Shown here piece after piece: positions 43,311-53,806 of a DNA stretch of 60,992 nt (its first letter is position 1; every line of letters begins with the position of its first letter). The DNA comes from a virus. Made by a program: the position numbers and the translations under genes. Below the pieces are notes generated by a model. The model was not told the DNA's origin, searched no databases, and saw nothing but the letters and a program-made list of their open reading frames with translations. The DNA is taken from positions 1-60,992 of IMG/VR virus record IMGVR_UViG_3300030202_000714. One strand, written 5' to 3'.

Positions 43311-43697
43311 ATGCCAAGTATAACAGTAACATTTACTAACGAATTAAACGAATCAGTGCAATTAGGAGACGTATTATACTATGTTAATCCTAGTAGTGAA
43401 ACTATGCAAGGAGATCATGGATCTAGTGGAACTCAAACACCTATACTAAATAGTAATAATATTATTGAGGTTGGCGTAATAACAGCTATAAACTATGCTA
43501 CAAATGTAATAACAGCTGATATAGATAACTCTACAGCTTTACCAACTGGTAGCAGTTTCTTTTTATTTAGTAAAGATAATAGAGCTAATATGTCTAGTTT
43601 ACTAGGATATTATGCTGAAGTTGAGATGACAAATAACTCTAATATAAAAGCAGAGTTATTTAGCGTAGGATCAGAAATATTTGAATCTAGCAAATAA
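43311..43697 (+). CDS. Small virion protein, 128 residues
   Basis: Beta-rich protein: SITVTFTNELNESVQLGDVL, VNPSSETMQGDHGSSGTQTP, ANMSSLLGYYAEVEMTNNSN. Acidic, no Cys. It resembles small head- or tail-cap proteins found after large tail genes in marine phages, but no family is certain. Eleven-bp gap from the previous gene. Confidence 0.6.
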   Translation: MPSITVTFTNELNESVQLGDVLYYVNPSSETMQGDHGSSGTQTPILNSNNIIEVGVITAINYATNVITADIDNSTALPTGSSFFLFSKDNRANMSSLLGYYAEVEMTNNSNIKAELFSVGSEIFESSK

Positions 43698-43725
43698 TGT
43701 GTAATAATAATATAAATAATTTAAA

Positions 43726-44379
43726 ATGAAAAAATACCAAGGATCTTCACCATTAAAATTTATACCACAAGCGGCTCAAGCGGTTGGAATAGCTGCTAAA
43801 ATAGGTATGGGTTTAGCTGGTAGAAAAAAGAAAAAAGCTCAATTGAAGAACGCTCAAGGAGCATATGATATGCAAAGACAACAATTTGAAAACATGGATA
43901 CGTCTAATTTATACATGGATAAAGAAAATGTATTTGAAGATGCTACTGTAAGTACACAGGCTGCAGATTTTGCTAAAGCTCAAGCTTTACAAAGTCAATC
44001 AAACACTATGGATCAGTTTAGTCAAGCTGCAGGTGGTTCTGGTATTGCCGCTCTAGCTCAAGCAATGGCTGGTTCATCAAATCAACAAGCTCAAGCAAGT
44101 TCTGGTGATTTGAAAAAACAAGAAATAACCAACGAAAGAAATACTATGGCTGAAGCTGGTAGAATACAAGACCAACAAATAGAAGGAGAATATACAAAGA
44201 GAGATCATGAGTTAGGAAAAATAGATACTCTAATGCAATTAACTGGTCAAGAGCTTCAAGCTGCGCAAGCTGCTAAGTCAGCAAGTGATCAAATGTTAAT
44301 AGGTGGTGTTGGTGATGCATTAGGTATGGCTACTCCAAACATGGCTCAATTTTTAAAAGGTAAACCAAAAAACGTATAG
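43726..44379 (+). CDS. Internal virion protein (T7 gp14-like), 217 residues
   Basis: A short basic start with an SPLK motif (KKYQGSSPLKFIPQAAQAV) and a Gly-rich hydrophobic stretch (GIAAKIGMGLAGRKKKKAQL) is followed by a long Gln/Ala-rich helical region (AAQALQSQ-type repeats). This composition matches small ejected core proteins of short-tailed phages, which cross the outer membrane during DNA entry. Position directly before two larger internal proteins supports this. Confidence 0.65.
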   Translation: MKKYQGSSPLKFIPQAAQAVGIAAKIGMGLAGRKKKKAQLKNAQGAYDMQRQQFENMDTSNLYMDKENVFEDATVSTQAADFAKAQALQSQSNTMDQFSQAAGGSGIAALAQAMAGSSNQQAQASSGDLKKQEITNERNTMAEAGRIQDQQIEGEYTKRDHELGKIDTLMQLTGQELQAAQAAKSASDQMLIGGVGDALGMATPNMAQFLKGKPKNV

Positions 44380-44385
44380 AATATT

Positions 44386-45642
44386 ATGTATTATAATCAA
44401 CAATCAATTTACGACGCTGCTGGTGGTGGTAGATCTGTAAACGTTAAAACAGCTTTTGATATAGGTTATGAAGCAGCTACGGGAGGTAAAGGTAGTGACA
44501 ATCCAACTAGATCTGTAAAAAACTTTTATGAACAGAAGCTAGCTAACTACCTAAAAAAATTACCAGCTGATGTTGACTTAGCTGCAGTACCTAATAAGTA
44601 TAGAGGTGGTATATCTCAGTTTTTATCAAAGCAAAAACAAGCATATGTTGATGCTGCTAATAGCGTTGACGAATATGAGGTTGGTAGCGAAGATTATATG
44701 AATAGAGTTGCTATAATGAATCAAATAAAAAGTTCGTTTGAAAATTTAGATAAACAAATGAAACTTTATGGTGAAAACAAAAAAGAATTAATAGAAGATA
44801 TTGAAGGTCAACAAACTTCTATGTATGGTGAAAATCAAGCTAATGTAAATTTACTAAGAAGTATTTTTAATGAAGAACTTGATATGGTTATAGATGAAAC
44901 CGGTAACGTTAAATTTGTAGGTGATGATGGTGAGTTATCTTTAAATGACTTACCTGATTATGCTATAAAAGATTATGAAACAGCTACAGCTATGACTAAA
45001 ATGGGTGTTGATGTTTATAAAAATTCTTTAAAAACAGGACAAGTTTTAAACGTAAATAATCCCATGTATTTTCAATATCAAAACCAATTAAAAACAGCTA
45101 TTGATCAAGGTGGTACTTCAACTCTAATGTCTATACTACATGACGGCTTAGTTGGTAATGTGGTTTTAGCTGATGGTATGAAAGATCAAATTCAAGCATA
45201 TAAAGATGGTAACTTAAGTTTTAGTGAGTTAAGAGATCAAGTTGTAAATAACTACATGGACGTTTTGGTTAAACAATCACAAACAGGCGTTAGTCAAAGA
45301 AAAGTAAATCCAAGTAAGTTAAATACAGGTGGTGGTACTGGCGGTAGCTCGACTGATATTAAAAATCAAAATAAAGTAAATAAACTTACTGATGCTTGGA
45401 ATAATAAAAATATAAATGATATAGAGCTATATTTACCTACAAATTTAGAAATAAAACAATTGGGAGAAAATTTCTACATAAATGATAAGCTTATAGATCT
45501 TAATAACCCCGATTCTTTCTTTGATGTTTTAAGATATGCTAGAATTGATCCTATATACTGGCCGCAGCTTACAGAGCAAGAAAATACAGAAGAAATAAAC
45601 CAGCAAACTAACTCCAACGTTGGTGCAGCTGATAACTTTTAA
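44386..45642 (+). CDS. Internal virion protein, 418 residues
   Basis: Predicted mostly helical, acidic and Gln/Asn-rich, with segments such as YYNQQSIYDAAGGGRSVNVK, NFYEQKLANYLKKLPADVDL and QMKLYGENKKELIEDIEGQQ. It sits where T7 gp15 would be, between the gp14-like protein and the giant protein. In crAss-like phages this slot encodes capsid cargo proteins. No enzymatic motif seen. Confidence 0.6.
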   Translation: MYYNQQSIYDAAGGGRSVNVKTAFDIGYEAATGGKGSDNPTRSVKNFYEQKLANYLKKLPADVDLAAVPNKYRGGISQFLSKQKQAYVDAANSVDEYEVGSEDYMNRVAIMNQIKSSFENLDKQMKLYGENKKELIEDIEGQQTSMYGENQANVNLLRSIFNEELDMVIDETGNVKFVGDDGELSLNDLPDYAIKDYETATAMTKMGVDVYKNSLKTGQVLNVNNPMYFQYQNQLKTAIDQGGTSTLMSILHDGLVGNVVLADGMKDQIQAYKDGNLSFSELRDQVVNNYMDVLVKQSQTGVSQRKVNPSKLNTGGGTGGSSTDIKNQNKVNKLTDAWNNKNINDIELYLPTNLEIKQLGENFYINDKLIDLNNPDSFFDVLRYARIDPIYWPQLTEQENTEEINQQTNSNVGAADNF

Positions 45643-45652
45643 ATAAATAAAT

Positions 45653-48600
45653 ATGAGTGATGCTAAGTTTATGACACGTCAGTATAATGTTGCTGGCGCT
45701 AGCTACAACATTACTGATAAACATCAAGAAATGCAAGATGATTACGATGAGTATCTTGTGGAACAAGAAAGATTAGAAGAAGAGGAAAGAAGATTACATC
45801 TTGAAAAAACTCAAAAAAGCTTACCTAAACTATATAAATATTTAGTTGAAAACGGTATATATACTAAGCCGTTTAATAATTTCACAGAACAGTTTTACAA
45901 TGAACAAAGTAGAGAAAAACTACATAGTTATTTACAAGAACAAAAAGCATACACTAAAGGTTATGAAGCTTTTAATGAACAGTTTTTTTCTGACGATGTT
46001 GAATATTATGGTGATTATTCAATTGATGGATCATACACTAATAATACTATAGAAAGTGATTATTCTAAATCTTTAGCTGGTATTGGTCATGCTATTTGGG
46101 GAGGCGCTAAACAAGGTTACTGGAGAGCTTCTTCTATGGACGATATAGCTAATGTTATGGAGTTTAATCCTGAAGGTATAACTGATGAAGATATATCTAA
46201 ATTTATAACTGCAGCAGAAGAATTAGAAGAAATGGGTGGACCTAGTAGAGTTACTAAACTTTGGCAAAAAGTTTATGATGAAGAAATGGACAAGGGCACT
46301 AATGGTGTTGTTGCTTGGCTTAGAGCTACAGAAGCAACTGGTGGTGTTTCTTATATTGCAGAAAATTTTCTAGCGAGTATGGGAGGTATGATTAACTTTG
46401 AGAGTGCAAAAGCCGCTGTAGCTGGTGGAGCTACAGGTGCTGGTGGAGGTTTTATGGTTGGTGGACCAAAAGGAGCTGCTGTTGGTGGAGTCGCTGGCGC
46501 TTGGGGTGGTGTTAATGCTTACAATGATGCGTTGATGAGTTTTAAAGCTTCTTTAGACGAAGAACTACAAGAAAGGGGTTTGCCTAGAAATATAGAGAAT
46601 TTAAGAGTATTATTTAGAGATGAAGAGTTTTATGATAAAGCTCGTAATCAAGCTGTAGCAAGAGGTGTAGCTATTGGCGTTATCGAATCTGTTTTTACAG
46701 TGGCTGGTGGTAAAGGAGCTACAGCAATTATAAGAAGCGCACCTAAAACAACCGTGGTTAGAGGTTCAAGAATAATACCAAAAGCTAGTACTATAAAAGC
46801 AAGTGGTGTGGTTGGTGTTTCAGAAGTTGCTGGCGGTATGACCGGTGAAGCTGTTGGTTTAAAAATACAAGGCAAAGAACTAGATGCTGGTGAAATAATT
46901 AACGAGGGTGTTATAGGACTAGGTGGCGCTCCTGTTACTGGAGCGGTTAGTTTGTTATCAAACGTTAGAAAAGGTGAATATTCTATTGATGGTAAAAATG
47001 TTACACCTCAACAAATGCAAGATATTATTGATACAGCTACAAACGAGGAGGTAACAGCTATGGACATTGTTATTAAAAACGACAATGAATTATCACAGTA
47101 TGTAAATAAAATACAACAAGAAACACAATTAAAAGCATCCATAGATCCAAGAGTTACAAATAAAACAGATAGAGATGCTTTGTTTGAATTAGAAAGAAGA
47201 GCACTAAAATTTATAGGTAATGATTCATCTTTTGCTAAATCTCAATTAGCGGATATACAAAGTCAAATAAAAGATATAAATTCTAAGTACTCAAGAAAAG
47301 GTAGAAAGTCAAAAGCTACTTTACAAAACGAAGCGGATAGATCAAGAGTTGCTAACGCTATTAAAAAAAGAAAAGCAGAAGAACAAGCTAGATTTGCTGA
47401 AACTGGTGCTAAAAAACTTGGTTTAAAAACCGTAGCAGCAAACACTACAAAAGGTCTTAACAAAATAATAAAAGACAATAAAATAAATCTAACAAAAAAA
47501 CAAAAATCTCAATTAAATCTTATAGGTGGTTTTATTGATAAAGGTGTAATATATATAAATAAAGAAGCCGCAGCTAATACGCTTCAATTTAATGTTGGTG
47601 CGCATGAGTTGCTTCATGGTATTTTAAACGCTAAAGTAAAAAATCAAAAGGCTTTAATGAACGATATACAAAGAATATTACCAGATAATATCAATGCTGC
47701 TATTATAAAAAGGATGCAAGACAGAGGTTATGAAAGAGGCAAACAGCATCAAGAATATCTTACAGTTATGTCAGACATGCTAAACCCTAATGATAAATCT
47801 GCAGCTGCTATGGAAGTAAAAAGTTTGTTTAAAGACAAAGGTATTGTAGATAATATAAAGCAGTTTATTATAAATATACTCAGAAGATTTGGTTATAAAA
47901 ATATAGACTTTAATAAAGCAGAAGATGTATTAAAGTTTATGCAAGAGTATACAGATAGTGTTAAAGAAGGTCAAATATCACAAGCTTTAGTAGATGAAAT
48001 AGGACCAATAACAGCTGAACAAGCTACACTTTCAGAAGCACAACTTTCTTTAAACGCTGTAGATTCACAATTAGTAAATGAAATATATAGAGAGCAAGGT
48101 ATAACAGATCTTAGTGCTTTTGAAATGTTAAATGTATTAAGACCTACAGCTCAAGGTATAGCTCGTAGATATGAGCAAAGACCTAATTATTCTGAGTTTG
48201 CAGATATACTTGTAGATGAAATACAAACAGGTGAAAGAGGTATGCTAGATGTTATAAGAAGTTATCCTGAGTACGTTAAGAAACAACAACTAAAAGGTAA
48301 AGAACCTGCACCATTGTCCGGCTATTTAAATAATGCTTTTTCTACAAAAACAGGTTTTAAAAGGTATGTTGAAATAGCTGATAGAATTTTAGGTAAAGAC
48401 GAGGGTAGTCAGTTTACAACAAGTATAGATGATACAACTCAACAAATAGCAGATCAACCTGTAGAAACAAAAAAGACTAAACCAGTTACAAAGATAGATC
48501 CTAGAGATATAGTAAAACCTAAGTTTAAAAAAGCTTATAACGAAACTGTGACTTTAGATAATGTAGATCTTGAAAACCCAAGCTTTAAAAAAATAAAAGG

Positions 48601-51600
48601 ACAAGGTGAAGCTATTATGGCTGAGGCTGTAGGCATACCTGTTAGCAAATTAAAACCAGCTAACAACTTTAGTAAAGCTGATTTAGAAAAATCATCTAAG
48701 TTTATATTTGATTCTAAAACTTTATTTAGAAAGCTTATGCCAAAAGGCGCTGTACTAGAAGCTGCTTCAGATAAATTAATAGGTACATCAACTGGTGTTC
48801 AAAAATCTTTATTGAATGCTTATTATACTAAACAAGACAGAGCAGATAACTTATACCCACATGCTTTAGATAAATTAAATGATACTCAGTTTTTAGAAAA
48901 AGCTGGTATAGATCCAAAAACAGGTAAACCAATAAAAGGTTTATCACCTAGATCGGCTGAAGCACAGGTGCAAAAAGCTTTATTGAACATGGGTGATAAG
49001 TTAATTACAAACACTATAATTAAAGAACAACTAAAACAAATAGATGCTTCACCAAACGTTATTCAAGATGTAGCCGCGGGTACTCAAGAAATACAACTTA
49101 GTAAAACAAGTATAGATTTAGCTAATGAATTTGATTTAATAAATACATATCCTGGTGTGCGTGAAAATGCTGCAAAAAGTATAGATGCTGGTATTTTAGC
49201 TTCTGATTTTTATTTTGATGGCTTTTATAAATATATATATCCTGTTTTTGAAAAAAATCACCCAGGACTACTAACAGCTGGTGAGGCTTATAACGGTATT
49301 AATTTAAGAAACTATAAACCGGTTTTATATTATTTACGAGAAAAGTTTAAAAGTATAAAATATTCAACGGGTAATTATCCTAAAAGAGATTTTGCTGAGT
49401 TTGTTGGTAAAACAGTAAAAGACATACAAAAAAATAAATCAAAAATACCTGAATATAATAAACAAGCAAGTATAAATTTTGATGCTTTTTGGAATAATAT
49501 TAATGAAATATTAGTTAAAAATCCTGAAGCACTTGGTGTTGTTTTACAATTTTTAGAAAACGCTATAAGCTCTAAAACACATCCACACAGAAATGGTGCA
49601 GAGTTTATGTATTACGATCAGACTAACACTGGTAATGTTTATTTAGAACACGCTTTACAAAATAAAAACGCTTACGTTACTTTGATACGTTCTATTATGA
49701 ATCCAGATCAAAACTTTCAATCTACATTAGCTGCTGTAAAAAAGAACTATAAGCTTATTGGTATAACTTATGCTGATAACAAAAGTCTAGATAATAGTGA
49801 TTTAAAAAACAATATGGATCTTACTGGTGAGTGGAACGTGTTTGATAATAACTGGTTTGAAAGATATTTTAATGAAACGATGGCTGCGTTAGGTTTTGTA
49901 GGTACAGAAAATTTAATAAATGCAGAAACAGGTAAATCATTTTTAGAAGAGTTCAATATAAACAACGAGGGTTTAAAAATATCACCTCAGTTACAATTAT
50001 CTATAAACGAGGTTAATAAAAATAGTAAAATATTAGAAGCTAAACAACAAGGTAGATTAAAAAACAAACCTGAAAAAGGTATCAGTGTATTTGACTTTGA
50101 TGACACTTTAGCTCAAACAAACAGTCAAGTTATAGTAACTATGCCTGATGGTAGTACTAATAAAATAAATGCTACTGAGTTTGCTTTACAGTCTGCAGAT
50201 CTTGAAGCGGCTGGAGCTGTATTTGATTTTAGTGAGTTCAATAAAATTATTGATGGTAAGAAAGGTCCTTTATTTGAACTAGCATTAAGAAGACAAGATA
50301 AGTTTACTAGCAAAGACATATTTGTACTAACAGCAAGACCACAAGAAGCAGCTTATGCAATACATGCTTTTTTAAAAGGTATAGGATTAGAAATACCTAT
50401 AGAAAATATAACTGGCTTAGAAGATGGTAGACCTCAAGCAAAAGCTGACTGGATTATAGATAAAGCAGCTGAAGGTTATAATAATTTTTATTTTGCTGAT
50501 GATGCTTATAAAAACGTAAAAGCAGTACAAGATGTTTTAAATCAAATAGATGTTAAATCCGACGTGCAACAAGCTAAGATACAGTTTAGTTTAGGTGAAG
50601 GTTTTAATAACATATTAGAGCAAACAAAAGGCATAGAAGCACAAAAAGTATTTTCTGATGCTGCTGCAAAATCAAGAGGTCGAGGTGCTGATAAGTTTAC
50701 TTTCTTTTTACCACCTTCAGCTGAAGACTTTGTTGGTCTTATATACAGCTTTTTAGGTAAAGGCAAACAAGGTGAAACTCAATTAAAATTCTTTGAAGAT
50801 AACTTAATAAAACCTTTTACTAGAGGTATACAGGAAATAAATAGTGCTAAAGAAGCTTATGCTAAAAACTACAGAGAGCTTGGTAAGTTTTATCCTCAAG
50901 TTAAAAAACTATTATCAAGAAAAACAGCTTATAATGATTTTACATATGACGCTGCTATTAGAGTTTATTTGTGGGATAAATTAGGTTATAAAATACCTGG
51001 TATATCAAAGACTGATCAAAAAAGATTATCAGAGATAGTAGCAGCTGATATTGATTTAAAAAGCTACGCTGAAGTATTAAACAATATTACTGGTAAGAAA
51101 AACTTTCCTGAACCAAGTGAAAACTGGGTGATAGGTACTATTGTATCTGATATAAATGATATAACTCAAAGAGTTGGTAGAAAAAAATATTTAGGTGACT
51201 TTATAGAAAACAAAAACGAAATATTTAGTAAAGATAACTTAAATAAAATCCAAGCTACATATGGTGATAATTTTAGAAGTGCGTTAGAAGACATATTATA
51301 TCGTATGGAAAACGGTACTAATAGACAAAGTGGTAACAATAAGCTTACAAACTCGTTTTTAAACTGGGTTAACAACTCTGTTGGTGCTATCATGTTTTTT
51401 AACTTTAGATCAGCGACTTTACAAACAATATCTTTATTTAACTTTATCAACTGGTCAGATAATAATCCAGTTAAGTTTGGTAAAGCTATATTAAATACAA
51501 AGCAATACGCTAAAGATTTTGCTATGATATTTAATTCAGACATGTTAAAACAAAGAAGAAGAGGTTTACAGACAGATGTAAACGAAGCTGAAATAGCACA

Positions 51601-52591
51601 AGCGATGAGTACATCTAATAACAAGCCAGCTGCTATATTAAGGTATTTATTACAAAAAGGTTTTATACCCACACAAATGGCTGATAGTTTTGCTATCGCT
51701 TCAGGTGGTGCTACGTTCTATAGAAATAGATTAAACACATACTTAAAACAAGGTTTAAATCAAAAACAAGCTGAAAACAAAGCTTTTGCTGATTTTGCCG
51801 ATGCTTCAGAAAAAGCACAGCAGTCAGCTAGACCTGATATGATCTCACAACAACAAGCAAGCCCATTAGGTAGATTAATATTAGCTTTTCAAAATACACC
51901 AATGCAGTATATGAGATTAACTAAAAAAGCTTTTCTTGATCTTAAAAATGGTAGAGGTGATTGGAAAACAAATGTTTCTAAAATAGCTTATTACGCAGCT
52001 ATACAAAATTTAATATTCTCTACACTATCTAACGCTATGTTTGGTATGTTGTTTGATGATACTGAAGAGGATATGTGGGATAAAAAGAAAGATAGAGTTG
52101 TTAATAACATGATGGATACTGTTTTAAGAGGTTCCGGTGTTTACGGTGCTATCGTCTCTACAATAAAAAATATGATAATGAGATTTTCATATGAAGCTGG
52201 TAAAGATAGAAATCCAGATTACACCTATGTATTAGTAGAAGGTTTAAATCTATCACCACCAGTTGGATCTAAAGCTAGAAAACTATACAACGCTTTACAG
52301 TCTTACAAGTTTGATGCTGATGAAATGAAAGAAGCAGGATTTAGTTTAGATAATCCTGGTTTATTAGCAATTGGTAATGTGTTGTCAGCTACGGCAAATA
52401 TACCTTTAGATAGAGCTGTAATGATATTAAACAATTTAAAAGAAGCTTCTAACAGTGAAAATGAAGCGTGGCAAAGAATAGCTATGGTATTAGGTTGGAA
52501 CACTTGGGATGTAGGTGTCGATCCTTATGAATCTAAAAGCCAAATAAGAAAAAAGAATACAAAAAGAATACAAAGAGTTAAGAAAAATTAA
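45653..52591 (+). CDS. Giant internal virion/cargo protein with peptidase- and HAD-like domains
   Basis: 2312 residues. The N-terminus has two related ~27-residue repeats (LYKYLVENGIYTKPFNNFTE; LHSYLQEQKAYTKGYEAFNE). Residues ~245-300 are Gly/Ala-rich and hydrophobic (AAVAGGATGAGGGFMVGGPK), a possible membrane-insertion segment. A zinc peptidase motif HELLH is at about 651-655. An HAD-type phosphatase domain covers about 1476-1600, with VFDFDDTLAQT, FVLTARP and FADDAYKN. The last third is helical with a hydrophobic stretch (NLIFSTLSNAMFGMLF). Such proteins are packaged and ejected into the host with the DNA. Separate catalytic domains suggest it modifies the host envelope or nucleotides/proteins on entry. 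Domain calls are by motif; functions are inference. Confidence 0.8.
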   Translation: MSDAKFMTRQYNVAGASYNITDKHQEMQDDYDEYLVEQERLEEEERRLHLEKTQKSLPKLYKYLVENGIYTKPFNNFTEQFYNEQSREKLHSYLQEQKAYTKGYEAFNEQFFSDDVEYYGDYSIDGSYTNNTIESDYSKSLAGIGHAIWGGAKQGYWRASSMDDIANVMEFNPEGITDEDISKFITAAEELEEMGGPSRVTKLWQKVYDEEMDKGTNGVVAWLRATEATGGVSYIAENFLASMGGMINFESAKAAVAGGATGAGGGFMVGGPKGAAVGGVAGAWGGVNAYNDALMSFKASLDEELQERGLPRNIENLRVLFRDEEFYDKARNQAVARGVAIGVIESVFTVAGGKGATAIIRSAPKTTVVRGSRIIPKASTIKASGVVGVSEVAGGMTGEAVGLKIQGKELDAGEIINEGVIGLGGAPVTGAVSLLSNVRKGEYSIDGKNVTPQQMQDIIDTATNEEVTAMDIVIKNDNELSQYVNKIQQETQLKASIDPRVTNKTDRDALFELERRALKFIGNDSSFAKSQLADIQSQIKDINSKYSRKGRKSKATLQNEADRSRVANAIKKRKAEEQARFAETGAKKLGLKTVAANTTKGLNKIIKDNKINLTKKQKSQLNLIGGFIDKGVIYINKEAAANTLQFNVGAHELLHGILNAKVKNQKALMNDIQRILPDNINAAIIKRMQDRGYERGKQHQEYLTVMSDMLNPNDKSAAAMEVKSLFKDKGIVDNIKQFIINILRRFGYKNIDFNKAEDVLKFMQEYTDSVKEGQISQALVDEIGPITAEQATLSEAQLSLNAVDSQLVNEIYREQGITDLSAFEMLNVLRPTAQGIARRYEQRPNYSEFADILVDEIQTGERGMLDVIRSYPEYVKKQQLKGKEPAPLSGYLNNAFSTKTGFKRYVEIADRILGKDEGSQFTTSIDDTTQQIADQPVETKKTKPVTKIDPRDIVKPKFKKAYNETVTLDNVDLENPSFKKIKGQGEAIMAEAVGIPVSKLKPANNFSKADLEKSSKFIFDSKTLFRKLMPKGAVLEAASDKLIGTSTGVQKSLLNAYYTKQDRADNLYPHALDKLNDTQFLEKAGIDPKTGKPIKGLSPRSAEAQVQKALLNMGDKLITNTIIKEQLKQIDASPNVIQDVAAGTQEIQLSKTSIDLANEFDLINTYPGVRENAAKSIDAGILASDFYFDGFYKYIYPVFEKNHPGLLTAGEAYNGINLRNYKPVLYYLREKFKSIKYSTGNYPKRDFAEFVGKTVKDIQKNKSKIPEYNKQASINFDAFWNNINEILVKNPEALGVVLQFLENAISSKTHPHRNGAEFMYYDQTNTGNVYLEHALQNKNAYVTLIRSIMNPDQNFQSTLAAVKKNYKLIGITYADNKSLDNSDLKNNMDLTGEWNVFDNNWFERYFNETMAALGFVGTENLINAETGKSFLEEFNINNEGLKISPQLQLSINEVNKNSKILEAKQQGRLKNKPEKGISVFDFDDTLAQTNSQVIVTMPDGSTNKINATEFALQSADLEAAGAVFDFSEFNKIIDGKKGPLFELALRRQDKFTSKDIFVLTARPQEAAYAIHAFLKGIGLEIPIENITGLEDGRPQAKADWIIDKAAEGYNNFYFADDAYKNVKAVQDVLNQIDVKSDVQQAKIQFSLGEGFNNILEQTKGIEAQKVFSDAAAKSRGRGADKFTFFLPPSAEDFVGLIYSFLGKGKQGETQLKFFEDNLIKPFTRGIQEINSAKEAYAKNYRELGKFYPQVKKLLSRKTAYNDFTYDAAIRVYLWDKLGYKIPGISKTDQKRLSEIVAADIDLKSYAEVLNNITGKKNFPEPSENWVIGTIVSDINDITQRVGRKKYLGDFIENKNEIFSKDNLNKIQATYGDNFRSALEDILYRMENGTNRQSGNNKLTNSFLNWVNNSVGAIMFFNFRSATLQTISLFNFINWSDNNPVKFGKAILNTKQYAKDFAMIFNSDMLKQRRRGLQTDVNEAEIAQAMSTSNNKPAAILRYLLQKGFIPTQMADSFAIASGGATFYRNRLNTYLKQGLNQKQAENKAFADFADASEKAQQSARPDMISQQQASPLGRLILAFQNTPMQYMRLTKKAFLDLKNGRGDWKTNVSKIAYYAAIQNLIFSTLSNAMFGMLFDDTEEDMWDKKKDRVVNNMMDTVLRGSGVYGAIVSTIKNMIMRFSYEAGKDRNPDYTYVLVEGLNLSPPVGSKARKLYNALQSYKFDADEMKEAGFSLDNPGLLAIGNVLSATANIPLDRAVMILNNLKEASNSENEAWQRIAMVLGWNTWDVGVDPYESKSQIRKKNTKRIQRVKKN

Positions 52592-52627
52592 AAACAAGTA
52601 ATATTAAAAGAATAAACCTACTTTACT

Positions 52628-53806
52628 ATGAAAAAACTATTATTGATTATAGCATTGCTAATTTCTAGCAATGTTCAAGCACAATTTTTAAAAGAAATAT
52701 ACAAAGACTTCCTTAAGTACGGTACGTTCTATGCTGCTGGTAATATAGAAAACGCACAAGCAGTACAACCAAACTATTTCATACGTACAAATCCTGATGA
52801 TTTTTATGGTATACCTCAAGTAGAGGATAGAGCTCAATACCACCCGTTTAATTATAGATATGGTATAGGTATACGTAAATTAGCTAGATTTGATTACGAG
52901 GTAAAACCTGGAACGTTTTGGACAGGTGATAACAAAAAAGAAAAACAAATAGGTTTGTCTGCACCTACATCAGCTGTAGAAGGTTTTGAGTACTTGTTAC
53001 ACTGGGAAAAAGAAAGACATAATGGTAAAGAGTTTAATAATAAAAGATTATTTGTTAGACATACTGGTGATTATCATATAGCTAAGTTTGAAGCTAGAGA
53101 AACTGGTAAAATAGATTTTGAATACATGTCTGGTGAATTAAGAGCCAGGTTACCTATTGGTAAGAAATTTAGTATATCTGCTGGCGCAATATATAGAACA
53201 CACCAACGTCCTTATGGTTATAACCCTGTAGAAATATGGTTAAACATGGAAGATGAAGATGGAGACGCATTAAATCCATGGTATAGCTTAGGGTATGAGT
53301 ATGGTTATCAAGACATATACTACGCACAAAATGATGAGTTTGGAAATAATGTTTATGATTGGTACTGGATAAATCAAGATGGAGTTGTTGTTGCTTATAC
53401 TGATCGTGACTTCAGAGACAGGATAATGCCTGGACTTATGAATCGATATAACCAAGAAGCATGGGCTGATTTAGATGCTTTCGCTGAGATTGCACCTATT
53501 GTCGGTTTTGACTTCTACCACTACAAAGCTAACTTTTGGATGCATGCTTATGGTAGTTGGATATTACCTTATCACAAATATGTACAAGGTAATGAGGACT
53601 TTAGTTATTTACATAGAAATAGCTGGGGTAAGGGTGGTCACAATGATTTGCTTGAAGGAGAGCAGTGGAGTGATTACCAAGCAGGTTTAGTATTTGGTGT
53701 AAAAATTAGTAAATCAATTGGTTTATTTATTGAAGGTGAATACACTAAATTCTGGGACTCAGAAATGTTTAACTCAAATTTCGGTATTAACTATACCTTT
53801 AGATAA
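52628..53806 (+). CDS. Predicted outer-membrane beta-barrel protein with signal peptide
   Basis: 392 residues. The signal peptide MKKLLLIIALLISSNVQAQ has likely cleavage at VQA-Q. The mature part is Tyr/Trp/Asp-rich with alternating strands (YGIGIRKLARFDYEVKPGTF, FEARETGKIDFEYMSGELRA, GLFIEGEYTKFWDSEMFNSN) and ends in an aromatic residue, NYTFR, as outer-membrane barrels do. A secreted barrel is unusual for a phage late gene. Superinfection exclusion or an outer-membrane lysis aid are options. It follows a 36-bp gap after the giant protein gene. Confidence 0.65.
   Translation: MKKLLLIIALLISSNVQAQFLKEIYKDFLKYGTFYAAGNIENAQAVQPNYFIRTNPDDFYGIPQVEDRAQYHPFNYRYGIGIRKLARFDYEVKPGTFWTGDNKKEKQIGLSAPTSAVEGFEYLLHWEKERHNGKEFNNKRLFVRHTGDYHIAKFEARETGKIDFEYMSGELRARLPIGKKFSISAGAIYRTHQRPYGYNPVEIWLNMEDEDGDALNPWYSLGYEYGYQDIYYAQNDEFGNNVYDWYWINQDGVVVAYTDRDFRDRIMPGLMNRYNQEAWADLDAFAEIAPIVGFDFYHYKANFWMHAYGSWILPYHKYVQGNEDFSYLHRNSWGKGGHNDLLEGEQWSDYQAGLVFGVKISKSIGLFIEGEYTKFWDSEMFNSNFGINYTFR

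Noticed and set aside
53475-53690. Overlapping plus-strand 71-residue frame inside the barrel gene
   Set aside because: It lies fully within a long coding gene in another frame and has no start signal or recognisable features.
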